In this document: piece by piece, positions 8,714 to 17,897 of the stretch | Numbering within the stretch: the stretch's first letter is position 1 | How the letters are laid out: each line of letters begins with the position of its first letter | NCBI GenBank assembly: GCA_002968845.1 | Contig: PVBG01000011.1 | Span: 145,169-209,168 of the forward strand | DNA length: 64,000 nt | Direction of reading: 5' to 3' | DNA from: Neorhizobium tomejilense | GTDB taxonomy: Bacteria > Pseudomonadota > Alphaproteobacteria > Rhizobiales > Rhizobiaceae | Position numbers and translations under genes: made by a program | Notes under the pieces: model-generated | Seen by the model: only the letters and a program-made list of their open reading frames with translations | Told to the model about the DNA's origin: nothing | Databases searched by the model: none

Positions 8714-10033
8714 ATGGCAGACATTGCCCACCTCGAAGAACCCTCCGAGCCGGTCGCCGGCTCGCCCGCAAAACAGTCGGCACAATCGGCCATCTCCATG
8801 GGGAGGGTGCTGATTGATCGCCTGACTCCCGATACGAGCATTCTCCTGTCTTTCGGTTTCGTTCTGTTCGTGATCGCACTTGGCGTGAGTGTTTTCCTCG
8901 AGGAAAATCTGGTGAGGCTCGGCTGGAGCCTGCTTCTGTCGAACACCAATATCCAAGCGCCGACCGGCCTGGCGCTGACGCTCCTGATCGGCACGCTTGC
9001 CACCAACCGGCTGCGGCGCCCGCGGCGCTGCCGCAAGCCGCCGGCGAGCGACGAAATGAACCGTGCCGTCGAAATTCTCGCCACCCAGCCGAATGCGAGC
9101 GCCGGTCTCGTCCGCCTTGGCGACAAGAAACTACTTTTTTCCGATTGCGGCAACGCATTCATCATGTACGCCCAGCAGGGCCGTTCCTGGGTGGCGCTGT
9201 TCGATCCCATCGGCCCCGGCAGCGCCTGGTCCGGCCTGACGCTGAAATTCATGGAACATGCCCGCAAGTCGGGTTGCCGCGCCGTTTTCTATCAGGTCTC
9301 CCAGGATTTCCTGCCGCTCACCGTCGAATCCGGGTTGAAGCCCTACAAGCTCGGCGAACAGGCGGTGGTTGACCTGACGAACTTCGACCTCAAGGGTGGC
9401 ACTCGGATCAGGCTTCGGCGCGCCGTCAACCGCGCGGTTCGCGATGGTCTTGAGTTTTCGATGATCGAGGCAGATGACGTGCCCGCCGTTCTCGATGAGC
9501 TCCGGTCCGTCTCGCGTGCGTGGCTGACGGCCCAGAATGCCACGGAAAAAGGCTTTTCGCTCGGAACCTTCCAGCCTCAATACGTGGCGACCGGCCCGGT
9601 TGGCGTCATCCGCATCGAGGGTAAGATTGTTGCATTCGCCAACGTCCTTTCGACCGGCTCCGCCGGGGACGCCTGCATCGACCTGATGCGCCACCTGCCG
9701 AATGCCCATCAGGGCATGATGGTCTTGCTGTTCGTGCGGATCATGGAGCATTTGAGGGCTGCAGGCTTTCGCACCCTCAACCTCGGCATGGCGCCGCTTG
9801 CCGGCCTTTCAACCCATAGCAAGGCGCCGCTCTGGAACCACGTGGGCGAGCGCATCTTCCAGAATGGCGAGCGTTTCTACAATTTCCGCGGCGTGAGGTT
9901 GTTCAAGGACAAGTTCGATCCGGAATGGCAGCCGCGTTACATCGCCGTCTCCGGCCGTGGCCTGCCAATCGTTTCACTGGTCGACGTTACCATGCTGATC
10001 GGCGGCGGGCTGAAGGGCATCCTTCGCAGATGA
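8714..10033 (+). CDS. lpiA: Short LpiA/MprF-type phosphatidylglycerol lysyltransferase (synthase domain only)
   Basis: A 439-residue protein matching the C-terminal synthase half of MprF/LpiA (DUF2156 fold), which moves lysine from lysyl-tRNA to phosphatidylglycerol and lowers envelope negative charge. Residues 42-61 and about 84-98 are membrane segments; the catalytic domain runs from about 110 to 430 with RSWVALFDPIGPG, AVFYQVSQDFLPL and LRRAVNRAVRDGLEF. Full LpiA in rhizobia and Agrobacterium is about 870 residues with a multi-span flippase region; here there is no such region and no open frame upstream to hold it. The stop overlaps the acvB start (ATGA), so the two are co-translated. Confidence 0.85.
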   Translation: MADIAHLEEPSEPVAGSPAKQSAQSAISMGRVLIDRLTPDTSILLSFGFVLFVIALGVSVFLEENLVRLGWSLLLSNTNIQAPTGLALTLLIGTLATNRLRRPRRCRKPPASDEMNRAVEILATQPNASAGLVRLGDKKLLFSDCGNAFIMYAQQGRSWVALFDPIGPGSAWSGLTLKFMEHARKSGCRAVFYQVSQDFLPLTVESGLKPYKLGEQAVVDLTNFDLKGGTRIRLRRAVNRAVRDGLEFSMIEADDVPAVLDELRSVSRAWLTAQNATEKGFSLGTFQPQYVATGPVGVIRIEGKIVAFANVLSTGSAGDACIDLMRHLPNAHQGMMVLLFVRIMEHLRAAGFRTLNLGMAPLAGLSTHSKAPLWNHVGERIFQNGERFYNFRGVRLFKDKFDPEWQPRYIAVSGRGLPIVSLVDVTMLIGGGLKGILRR

Positions 10034-11391
10034 AGGTTCTGCCGATCATTGTTGCAGGCATCACCTTCGTCGCTGCCATCGTCAATATCGTCTCCGACCC
10101 GGCCCTGAAGGCCAAAAGCCTGCCGATCGACCGGATTTCTTTTCCCGAAGCCAAGGCGACTGGCGTCGTGGTGCTGCTTTCGGGCGGCGAGGGGTGGTCG
10201 GACCGCGAGGAGCGGACGTCCGAGGCGCTGGTCAGGGACGGTGCCCTGGTGGTCGGCGTGGATATTCGCGATTATTATGCGGCGCTCGAGGAAGAGCGGA
10301 GCGACTGCCTTTATCTGGTTTCCGACATCGAAGACCTAACGCGCCAGCTGCACCGCTCGGCCGATATCGCCACCTATCATCCGCCGGTCGTGGCAGGCAT
10401 TGGCGACGGCGCTACGCTGGCGCTCGCCATCGCCGCCCAGACGCCGGACTCGACGATCGCCGAGACGCTTGCCATCGACCCGCAGACAGCCATCCCGCTG
10501 TCGACCATCCTCTGCACTCCGGCGCCGAAGACGCCGGTCACCGGCGGCACGGTCTACGGCCTGACCGAAGGCGATCTTCCCAATCCCGTCCGGATCGTCT
10601 TCACCTCCGAGGCCGACGCGGCGGGCCGCCGCCACGCGGAAAATCTGAAAAACACTCATCCCGCGATCGAGTACCGGGAAGCGGCTGGCGGCGCGGATGT
10701 GGCACTGCTGGAGAATACATCGGCCACCGTCCGGCGGCTCGCCCAGTCCGCGTCGCCGCTCAATCTGCCGATCGTGCCGATCCATGCGACGCCGAAGCAC
10801 AACACCATGGCGATCATCTATTCCGGTGACGGCGGCTGGCGCGATATCGACCAGCAGCTCGGCGCCTATCTGAAGGAAGAGGGCATCCCGGTCGTCGGCG
10901 TCGATGCATTGCGCTATTTCTGGAGCGAGCGAACCCCGGAACAGACCGCCGCCGACCTTTCCCATATCATCAGTTCCTACCGCAAACGCTGGAACGTCGA
11001 TAACGTCCTGCTGATCGGATATTCCTTCGGTGCCGATATCCTGCCGGCCACCTACCGGCTGCTGCCGGATGCCGACAAGCAGGCGATTTCGCTCGTCTCG
11101 CTTCTGGCGCTGTCGCACCAGGCGGATTTCGAGATCAACGTGACCGGCTGGCTCGGATTTGCAGGCCTTGGCAAATACGGCGATCCGGTCGACGATCTTC
11201 GCGAGGTCGAGCCGTCCAAGATCCAGTGCATCTACGGCCTCAAAGAAGATGACAGCGCCTGCCCGGCAGTCCGGGAGATCCGCGGCACCCAGGTTCTCGC
11301 CCGCGAAGGCGGCCACCATTTCGATGGCGATTACCGCGCCCTCAACCGCCTGATCGTCGACAGGGCCGTGGCGCTGATGGCGACCAACTGA
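10030..11391 (+). CDS. acvB: AcvB/VirJ family periplasmic lysyl-phosphatidylglycerol hydrolase
   Basis: A 453-residue protein with an N-terminal membrane segment or signal (residues 1-21) and two tandem alpha/beta-hydrolase-like halves. The C-terminal half contains GYSFGAD with the nucleophile serine at residue 332; the equivalent place in the first half reads GIGDGATLAL, with no serine, so only the second half should be catalytic. AcvB of Agrobacterium is known to hydrolyse lysyl-PG made by LpiA and is needed for virulence; the overlapping lpiA-acvB arrangement is conserved in the family. ATG 10030 was chosen because of the 4-base overlap with lpiA. Confidence 0.9.
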   Translation: MKVLPIIVAGITFVAAIVNIVSDPALKAKSLPIDRISFPEAKATGVVVLLSGGEGWSDREERTSEALVRDGALVVGVDIRDYYAALEEERSDCLYLVSDIEDLTRQLHRSADIATYHPPVVAGIGDGATLALAIAAQTPDSTIAETLAIDPQTAIPLSTILCTPAPKTPVTGGTVYGLTEGDLPNPVRIVFTSEADAAGRRHAENLKNTHPAIEYREAAGGADVALLENTSATVRRLAQSASPLNLPIVPIHATPKHNTMAIIYSGDGGWRDIDQQLGAYLKEEGIPVVGVDALRYFWSERTPEQTAADLSHIISSYRKRWNVDNVLLIGYSFGADILPATYRLLPDADKQAISLVSLLALSHQADFEINVTGWLGFAGLGKYGDPVDDLREVEPSKIQCIYGLKEDDSACPAVREIRGTQVLAREGGHHFDGDYRALNRLIVDRAVALMATN

Positions 11392-11493
11392 GCGTCGATA
11401 GCGGGCTGACGTTCAAGAAACGGTGAAACCTCTGGTTATTCGGTAAGGCATCCTACATCTCCGGCATATGATCCGGAACAGAGGAGAGCCGTC

Positions 11494-11877
11494 ATGCCCC
11501 GCCTTTCGATCGCCCGCATTCTAGCCGGCACCATGATCGCCGCATCGCTCGCCGGGACTGCCGTTGCCCATCACGGCTGGTCCTGGGCGGAAGCCGACCA
11601 GATAGACCTCAAGGGTACGATCCAGTCGATTTCATTCGCACCGCCGCATCCGACGCTCGAGATCAGAGCCGAAGATGGCGTCTGGCGCGTCGAGCTCGGC
11701 AATCCCAATCAGACCCAGCGCTCCGGCTTCGTCGAAGGGCAGGCCAAGGTCGGCGACCAGATCACCGCCACCGGCAACCGCTCCGAAGACCGCACCGAAA
11801 AACGCATGAAGGCGGTCCGGATCGTCGTCTCCGGCAAGACCTTCGACATCTATCCGGAACGCATCAAGACCAACTGA
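11494..11877 (+). CDS. Secreted DUF6152-like protein
   Basis: 127 residues with a clear signal peptide (cleavage near GTAVA-HHG, residue 25). The mature chain starts HHGWSWAEAD and continues with a small beta-rich OB-like domain (LKGTIQSISF, VELGNPNQTQRSGF). This matches my memory of DUF6152, a family of unknown function in Gram-negative bacteria. The N-terminal HHGW could bind metal, but that is speculation. It sits 7 bases ahead of the membrane-protein gene at 11885, so the two are likely one operon. Confidence 0.75.
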   Translation: MPRLSIARILAGTMIAASLAGTAVAHHGWSWAEADQIDLKGTIQSISFAPPHPTLEIRAEDGVWRVELGNPNQTQRSGFVEGQAKVGDQITATGNRSEDRTEKRMKAVRIVVSGKTFDIYPERIKTN

Positions 11878-11884
11878 GGCGGGC

Positions 11885-12355
11885 ATGGAATTTCTCGCGT
11901 CGCTTGTCGAAACGCCGCTCGCGCGGGCGCTGATCACGTCTTCGACGCTCTATCTGCTGGTCAACGCTGCGCACATCCTCGGCATCGGCATGCTGTTCGG
12001 CGCCATCCTGGCGCTGGACCTCCGGCTGTTGGGCCTGGCCCCGGTCGTCCCGCTTGCCGCGATCGCACCCTACCTGTCACGCCTCGCCGGCGCCGGCGTC
12101 CTGATTGCCATCGTCACCGGCCTCTGCCTGTTCTCGGTGCGGCCGCTGGAATATGCTCGCAACCCGGCTTTCTTCGCCAAGCTCGGCTTGGTGGCGCTCG
12201 GCCTTCTGAACGTTGCCATTGTTCATTTCAATTCCGGATGGCGGACGGTGCTCGCCGGTAACGCGCCGACGGCAGCACTTCGGTTTTCCGCCATCCTCTC
12301 GATCGTGCTGTGGATCAGCGCGGTGATTGCCGGCAGATGGATCGGATTTTTGTAG
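11885..12355 (+). CDS. DUF6644-like integral membrane protein
   Basis: 156 residues with four or five predicted membrane segments (around 15-48, 55-85, 100-115 and 130-154), including HILGIGMLFGAILALDLRLLGL, shortened here in description to the conserved HILGIGMLFGAI core. It resembles the DUF6644/DUF2214 type of small membrane proteins, often found beside DUF6152 proteins. Function unknown; the partnership suggests an envelope or metal-related role, unproven. Confidence 0.7.
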   Translation: MEFLASLVETPLARALITSSTLYLLVNAAHILGIGMLFGAILALDLRLLGLAPVVPLAAIAPYLSRLAGAGVLIAIVTGLCLFSVRPLEYARNPAFFAKLGLVALGLLNVAIVHFNSGWRTVLAGNAPTAALRFSAILSIVLWISAVIAGRWIGFL

Positions 12356-12413
12356 ACGTCTTGATCCGATTTAAAAGTTGCTACAATATCTCAGTATCAA
12401 TCGGGGATTGTTG

Positions 12414-12665
12414 ATGGACCGTAATCCTCCCGAACGTGCTCGGGAACAACGTGAGTTCATTTTGCGAGGGCTTGCCTCTTATGAGGACGCGCTATGCACC
12501 GGTATCTACTACAGCACGGATGAAGTCCTTGCCGAATTGAGATCCAAACTAGATGCCAGAACCGCGGAAAGGGCTGCGACACAAAAGCGGTTGGAGGAGG
12601 CATTCGGTTCATGGAATGAAGTCGACGGTTTGACTAGCGATCGCTCACCATCGCCCGCGGATTGA
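12414..12665 (+). CDS. Small orphan antitoxin-like protein
   Basis: 83 residues, hydrophilic and mostly helical, from ATG 12414 (GGGG 8 bases upstream). REFILRGLASYEDALCTG followed by YYSTDEVLAELRSKLDAR is the kind of sequence found in small antitoxin or stability proteins, where a helical pair is followed by a [ST]-DEV-AEL helix. No toxin gene is adjacent. The last 32 bases overlap the 3' end of betA on the other strand. A TACAAT -10-like element at 12382-12387 could drive it. Confidence 0.5.
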   Translation: MDRNPPERAREQREFILRGLASYEDALCTGIYYSTDEVLAELRSKLDARTAERAATQKRLEEAFGSWNEVDGLTSDRSPSPAD

Positions 12666-14286
12666 CCCAGGGTTCCTGATTGCTGCGGGGCAGGGGCGTC
12701 CTGCCGAGGATATGATCGGCTGCCTTCTCTCCGGTCATGATCGAGGGGCCGTTGAGGTTGCCGTAGGTCACATGCGGGAAGATCGACGAATCCGCGACCC
12801 TTAAGGCCTCGACCCCGATCACCCGGCATTCCGGGTCGACCACGGCCAAAGGATCGTCGGCGCGGCCCATCCGGCAGGTGCCGCAGGGGTGATAGGCGCT
12901 TTCCAGATGCTCGCGCAGGAATGCGTCGATCTGGTCATCCGTCTCGACCTGTTCGCCCGGCTGGATTTCCGGCCCGCGATACTGGTCGAATGCCTTCTGG
13001 GAAAAGATCTCGCGGGTCAGCCGCACGCAATGGCGGAACTTCTCCCAGTCTTCGGGATGGCTCATGTAGTTGAAGCGGATCACCGGATCCACCTTCGGAT
13101 CGGGCGAACGCAGCGTCACGCTCCCGCGTGATTTTGACAGGTTGTAGCCGACATGCACCTGGAAGCCGTGGCTTTTCGCCGCCGCGCGGCCGTCATAGGA
13201 AATCGCCACCGGCAGGAAATGATATTGAATATCCGGCTGCGTGAGACCGGCGCTCGAGCGCAGGAAGGCGCAGGCCTCGAACTGGTTGGAGGCGCCGAGG
13301 CCACCCTTCGACAGCAGCCATTGCGCGCCGACCACGCCCTGCCAGAACCAGGGCAGCCAAGAATAGAGCGATACCGGCTTGGTCGAAACCTGCTGGAAAT
13401 AGAATTCCATATGGTCCTGCAGGTTGGCGCCGACACCCGGCCGGTCGGCCGTGACTTCGATGCCCATCTCCTTGAGATGGTCCGCCTGCCCGATGCCGGA
13501 GAGCATCAGCAGTTTCGGGGAGTTGAAGGAGGAGGCCGAGACGATCACCTCGCGGTTGGCCCTGATCGTCTCGTTGACGCCGCGGCGAAAAATTTCAACG
13601 CCGACGGCGCGGCCGTTCTCGATGACGATTTTCTGCGCCAGCCCATAGATCAGTTCGACATTCTTGCGCTTCAGCGCCGGCCGCAGATAGGCGTTGGCGG
13701 CCGACCAGCGCCGGCCGTTATGGATCGTCTGCTCCATCAGCCCAAAGCCTTCCTGCTTCGAGCCGTTATAGTCCTGCGTCATCTCGAAACCGGCCTGGGA
13801 GCCCGCCTGGATGAAGGCATGGAAGAGCGGATTGGTCATCGGCCCACGTTTTACATGCAGTGGCCCGTCCGTGCCGCGCCAGCCTTCCTCGCCGCCATGG
13901 CTATGCTCCATGCGCTTGAAATAGGGCAGCACGTCCGCATAGGCCCAGCCGGTCGCTCCCAGCTCCTCCCAGCGGTTATAGTCTTCCGCGTGCCCCCGGA
14001 CATAGACAAGCCCGTTGATCGACGACGACCCGCCGATCACCTTCCCGCGCGGCGCGGTGATGCGGCGATTGTTGAGGTTCGGCTCCGGTTCGGACAGATA
14101 ACCCCAGTTGTAGCGCTTCATGCTCATCGGCCAGGCGAGCGCCCCCGGCATCTGGATGAACGGCCCGAAATCGGATCCGCCGGCCTCGATGACGATCACC
14201 GAATTTTTGCCGTCCTCCGACAGGCGATAGGCCATGGCGGAGCCTGCGGAACCGGAACCGATGATGACGAAATCTGCCTGAAGCAT
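12634..14286 (-). CDS. betA: Choline dehydrogenase (GMC oxidoreductase)
   Basis: FAD enzyme of 550 residues that oxidises choline to betaine aldehyde at the membrane. The dinucleotide motif IGSGSAGSAMA is at residues 7-17, PRGKVIGGSSSINGLVYVRG matches GMC signature 1 near 77-96, and the active-site histidine lies in YHPCGTCRMG near 463. ATG 14286 is preceded by GGAGAACG; the frame is open further upstream but that part comes from a repeat element. Last gene of betC-betB-betA, separated from betB by 246 bases containing a palindromic repeat. Confidence 0.95.
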   Translation of the reverse strand: MLQADFVIIGSGSAGSAMAYRLSEDGKNSVIVIEAGGSDFGPFIQMPGALAWPMSMKRYNWGYLSEPEPNLNNRRITAPRGKVIGGSSSINGLVYVRGHAEDYNRWEELGATGWAYADVLPYFKRMEHSHGGEEGWRGTDGPLHVKRGPMTNPLFHAFIQAGSQAGFEMTQDYNGSKQEGFGLMEQTIHNGRRWSAANAYLRPALKRKNVELIYGLAQKIVIENGRAVGVEIFRRGVNETIRANREVIVSASSFNSPKLLMLSGIGQADHLKEMGIEVTADRPGVGANLQDHMEFYFQQVSTKPVSLYSWLPWFWQGVVGAQWLLSKGGLGASNQFEACAFLRSSAGLTQPDIQYHFLPVAISYDGRAAAKSHGFQVHVGYNLSKSRGSVTLRSPDPKVDPVIRFNYMSHPEDWEKFRHCVRLTREIFSQKAFDQYRGPEIQPGEQVETDDQIDAFLREHLESAYHPCGTCRMGRADDPLAVVDPECRVIGVEALRVADSSIFPHVTYGNLNGPSIMTGEKAADHILGRTPLPRSNQEPWVNPRAMVSDR

Positions 14287-14328
14287 GTCAGCGTTCTCCA
14301 GACATCTTTTTGAGGTCGTGCCGTGCCA

Positions 14329-14502
14329 GCCCCCCTCTGGCCTGCCGGCCATCTCCCCCACGGATGGGAAGATCACAACTGGCCCGACCTTCCCGCCAAA
14401 TTGACCACGGGCCGAGTCGCTGCGCCTGTTGTTTGGGGAAGCCTGCGCCCCCAGCCAATCTCCCCACTCGTGGGGGAGATGGCCGGCAGGCCAGAGGGGG
14501 GC
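14329..14502. repeat. Palindromic repeat with 32-base perfect arms between betB and betA
   Basis: Arms at 14329-14360 and 14471-14502 are exact reverse complements (core GGCCTGCCGGCCATCTCCCC). The 110 bases between contain no gene. The same arm sequence recurs in other intergenic spaces of this window. In the betCBA messenger it would fold into a long hairpin, which could protect or shorten the transcript before betA. Confidence 0.85.
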
Positions 14503-14532
14503 GGACTTGCGCGACGACAGCCGTGGTGAACA

Positions 14533-15996
14533 TCAATACGGCGCCTCGACCTTGCCCATGCCCACATAGACAGTCTTCAGCTCGGAATAGTGCTCCAGCG
14601 CCGCCAGCGAATTTTCGCGTCCGAAGCCGGATTGCTTGGAGCCGCCGAAGGGGATTTCCACCGGGCAGAGATTGTAGGTATTGATCCACAGCGTGCCGGC
14701 TTCCAACTGATCCGCCACCCGATGGCCGCGCGTCAGATCGGACGTGAACACTCCGCCCGAAAGGCCGAATTCGGTGCCGTTGGCGCGGGCGATCACCTCG
14801 GCCTCGTCGTCGAAATCGAGCACGCACATGACAGGCCCGAAAATCTCCTCGCGCGCGATCGTCATGTCGTCGGTGACGTCGGCGAAAACGGTCGGCTGCA
14901 CGTAATAACCTTCGCCGGTGACGTGGTTCGGAATGCCGCCGCCGGTGACGAGCGTGGCACCCTCGACCTTGCCCTTTTCGATATAGCTCATCACCTTCTG
15001 GCGCTGGTCGAAGGAGACCATCGGTCCGATCTGGGTCGCCTCGTCCATCGGATCGCCGATCACCATGTTTTCCGTGCGGGCCTTGAGGCGGGAGAGGAAT
15101 GTCTCCTTGATGCTCCGTTGCACGAAGACGCGGGTGCCGTTGGAGCAGACCTGGCCGGTCGAATAGAAGTTGCCGAGCATCGCTCCGCCGATCGCACTGT
15201 CGATATCCGCGTCGTCGAAGACGATCAGCGGCGACTTGCCGCCGAGCTCCATCGTCACATGCTTGAGGCTTCCGGCCGCCGCCGCCGCCACCTTGCGGCC
15301 GGTCGGCACCGAGCCGGTCAGCGACACCTTGGCGACATCGCGATGGTTGACCAGCAGCGGCCCGGTCGTCCGGTCGCCCTGGATGACGTTGTAGAGCCCC
15401 TTCGGCAACCCGGCCTCAATGAGAATTTCAGCAATCTTCAGCGCCCCGAGCGGCGTGTTTTCGGATGGCTTGAACACCATGGCATTGCCGCAGATCAGCG
15501 CCGGCGCACCTTTCCAGCAGGCGATCTGCTGCGGATAGTTCCAGGCGCCGATGCCGACGCAAACGCCCAGAGGCACCCGTTTCGTATAGGCAAAGTCCTG
15601 CCCCAGGGGGATGTAGCTTCCGTTGAGTCCTGCCGCTGCGATACCCCCGAAGAATTCGAAGCTGTCGGCGCCCGATGTCGGGTCGGCGACGATGGTTTCC
15701 TGGATCGGCTTGCCCGTATCGAGCGTCTCCAGTTCGGAAAGCTCGCGGTTGCGCTCCCGCATGATGTCGGCGGCGCGCTTGAGGATGCGGCCGCGGGCGG
15801 TCGGGCTCATCGCCGCCCATTCCGGCTGGGCGCGCTTGGCGGCCGCAATCGCCCTCTCGACGATCGCGGGCGTGGCCGCATGCAGCCGCGCGATCACCTC
15901 TCCGGTTGCCGGATAGAGGCTTTCGATGACGGTGCCTTCGGTATCCTCGACATATTCGCCGTCGATGAAATGGCTGGCGATCGGCTGGGCTTTCAT
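14533..15996 (-). CDS. betB: Betaine aldehyde dehydrogenase
   Basis: NAD(P)-dependent aldehyde dehydrogenase of 487 residues turning betaine aldehyde into the osmoprotectant glycine betaine. It shows IGAWNYPQQIACWK, the catalytic glutamate in MELGGKSPL and the catalytic cysteine in STGQVCSNGTRVFV near residue 283, and ends with the family-typical LEHYSELKTVYVGMG. It starts 1 base after the betC stop. Confidence 0.95.
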   Translation of the reverse strand: MKAQPIASHFIDGEYVEDTEGTVIESLYPATGEVIARLHAATPAIVERAIAAAKRAQPEWAAMSPTARGRILKRAADIMRERNRELSELETLDTGKPIQETIVADPTSGADSFEFFGGIAAAGLNGSYIPLGQDFAYTKRVPLGVCVGIGAWNYPQQIACWKGAPALICGNAMVFKPSENTPLGALKIAEILIEAGLPKGLYNVIQGDRTTGPLLVNHRDVAKVSLTGSVPTGRKVAAAAAGSLKHVTMELGGKSPLIVFDDADIDSAIGGAMLGNFYSTGQVCSNGTRVFVQRSIKETFLSRLKARTENMVIGDPMDEATQIGPMVSFDQRQKVMSYIEKGKVEGATLVTGGGIPNHVTGEGYYVQPTVFADVTDDMTIAREEIFGPVMCVLDFDDEAEVIARANGTEFGLSGGVFTSDLTRGHRVADQLEAGTLWINTYNLCPVEIPFGGSKQSGFGRENSLAALEHYSELKTVYVGMGKVEAPY

Positions 15997-15997
15997 C

Positions 15998-17521
15998 TCA
16001 TTCTCCGCGCGGGTAGCGTTTGGACTCTTCGAGATTGTCGAGGTTCATGTGGTTGCGCATGTAGCGCTCCGACGCTTTCTGCAAGGGCTGGTGGTCCCAG
16101 GGGTAATAGGCGCCGTTGCGCAGCGCCTCGTAGACCACCCATCGCCGCGCCTGGCTTTCACGCACCGCCGCGTCGAAGGCGCCCATGTCCCACCGCTCTT
16201 CGCGCTGGCGCCGGAACTGAGCAACCACTTCGGCAAGTTCCGGATCGTCGGCAAGGTTGTTGAGCTCCTTGGGATCGCTTTCCAGGTCGAACAGCTGGTC
16301 CGGATCGAGTAGGCAATGGACATATTTCCATTTGCCCTCGCGGATGGCGACGAGCGGCGCATAGGAGCCTTCGGCGGCATATTCCATCAGCACCGGGCTC
16401 GTGCGCGGAACACCCTCCATCATCGGCTTGAGGCTTTCGCCGTCCGTCCAGGGCTTGATCTCGTCCATCGAAATGCCGGCGAGGTCGCAGAGCGTCGGGG
16501 TGACGTCGAGGTTGGAGACCGGCGCCAGATGCAGGGCAGCGGGCACGCCGGGACCGGCGATCATCAGCGGCACGCGGGCCGAGCCCTCGAAGAAGTTCAT
16601 CTTGAACCACAGCCCGCGCTCGCCCAGCATGTCGCCATGGTCGGAGCAGAACAGGATCAGCGTGTCGTCGAGCATCCGCGTTCGCGTCAGCGTATCGACC
16701 AGCTCGCCGACCTTCTCGTCGATATAGGAGATGTTGGCGAAATAGGCTCTTCGCGACCGGCGGACATTTTCTTCCGTTACGTCGAAATTCTTGTAGTCGC
16801 AGGAAAAGATGATCCGCTTCGAATGCGGGTCCTGGTCTTCGAGCGGGATCGGCCCGACTTCCGGCAGCAGGTGCTCGCAATCCTCGTAAAGATCCCAGAA
16901 CTTCTTCCGCGCCACATAGGGGTCGTGCGGATGGGTGAAGGAGACGGTCAGCGCCCAGGGGCGCCGCTCGGCATCGTCCCGCTCGCGGGCGAGGTGATAG
17001 AGCTTCTGGTTCGCGAGAAAGGCGACCTCGTCGTCATATTCCATCTGGTTGGTGATCTCGGCCACGCCCGCGCCGGTCACCGAACCGAGATTGTGGTACC
17101 ACCAGTCGATACGCTCGCCCGGCTTGCGGTAATCCGGCGTCCAGCCGAAATCGGCGGGATAGATATCGGTCGTCAGCCGGTCCTCGAACCCATGCAACTG
17201 GTCCGGCCCGACGAAATGCATCTTTCCCGAAAGCGCCGTGTAATACCCGGCGCGGCGCAGGTGATGGGCGAAGGTCGGGATCGACGAAACATATTCGGCG
17301 GCATTGTCGTAGACCTGCGTCCGGCTGGGCAGCTGGCCCGCCATGAACGAGGCACGCGCCGGCGCGCAGAGCGGCGATGACGTGTAGTTGTTGACAAACC
17401 GGGCACCGCGCGCGGCAAGCGCCTTGAGGTTCGGCGCATGCAGGAACGAAGCCGGCCCATCGGGAAACAGCGTCCCGTTCAACTGGTCGACCATGACGAT
17501 GAGGATATTGGGTTTGGTCAT
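15998..17521 (-). CDS. betC: Choline-sulfatase
   Basis: Hydrolyses choline-O-sulfate to choline and sulfate, feeding the following betB and betA products and releasing sulfur. The sulfatase signature SSPLCAPARASF places the cysteine converted to formylglycine at residue 52; NYTSSPLC, DNAAEYVSSIPT and SGKMHFVGPDQLHG match the rhizobial BetC family. Length 507 from ATG 17521 (ATGACCAAACC...), where family similarity begins; an in-frame ATG at 17557 is less likely. In Sinorhizobium the operon is betICBA; no betI is present in front here. Confidence 0.94.
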   Translation of the reverse strand: MTKPNILIVMVDQLNGTLFPDGPASFLHAPNLKALAARGARFVNNYTSSPLCAPARASFMAGQLPSRTQVYDNAAEYVSSIPTFAHHLRRAGYYTALSGKMHFVGPDQLHGFEDRLTTDIYPADFGWTPDYRKPGERIDWWYHNLGSVTGAGVAEITNQMEYDDEVAFLANQKLYHLARERDDAERRPWALTVSFTHPHDPYVARKKFWDLYEDCEHLLPEVGPIPLEDQDPHSKRIIFSCDYKNFDVTEENVRRSRRAYFANISYIDEKVGELVDTLTRTRMLDDTLILFCSDHGDMLGERGLWFKMNFFEGSARVPLMIAGPGVPAALHLAPVSNLDVTPTLCDLAGISMDEIKPWTDGESLKPMMEGVPRTSPVLMEYAAEGSYAPLVAIREGKWKYVHCLLDPDQLFDLESDPKELNNLADDPELAEVVAQFRRQREERWDMGAFDAAVRESQARRWVVYEALRNGAYYPWDHQPLQKASERYMRNHMNLDNLEESKRYPRGE

Positions 17522-17715
17522 GGCAGGCATTTTCCTCGCGGGCGGCATAGTCTCCACAGTGAGTTATTTTTGATCGTCTTGGCAATCAAGAAGCGATTGC
17601 GAACCTTCCTGTTCCAAAAGCGCGCCGTTGACCCGGATCACGCCTGCTCCACATCCTATTCCATAGGTTCGGGTGAGGTTCTGGCAAAAGGGATCGGTCA
17701 TGACGTTCGGTCGGA

Positions 17716-17842
17716 GGCATCGCCTATCTCGTCCACGCCTTCCAGGTGAAGGGCTGGGACCACGTCGGGTTCTGGCCTCGCGATCGACCTCACGATGCAG
17801 GGCTGGGCCCTGATCGCCGTCGCGCTTGCGGTCAAGTCTTGA
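17716..17842 (+). pseudogene. Remnant of an HdeD-like membrane protein
   Basis: Two fragments in different frames resemble parts of HdeD family proteins: GIAYLVHAFQVKGW at 17716 onwards and LAIDLTMQGWALIAVALAV ending at a stop at 17840-17842, the latter like the family C-terminus (GGWALIAxAL). They are joined with a frame change and most of the protein is missing. The rest of the 494-base gap between betC and the EAL gene shows no gene. Assignment is by memory and needs a search. Confidence 0.4.
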
Positions 17843-17897
17843 GGCACGCAGAGGTTGCCGCTAAGTCTCTAAAATCTTGTATAAAAATGCTTTTCAT

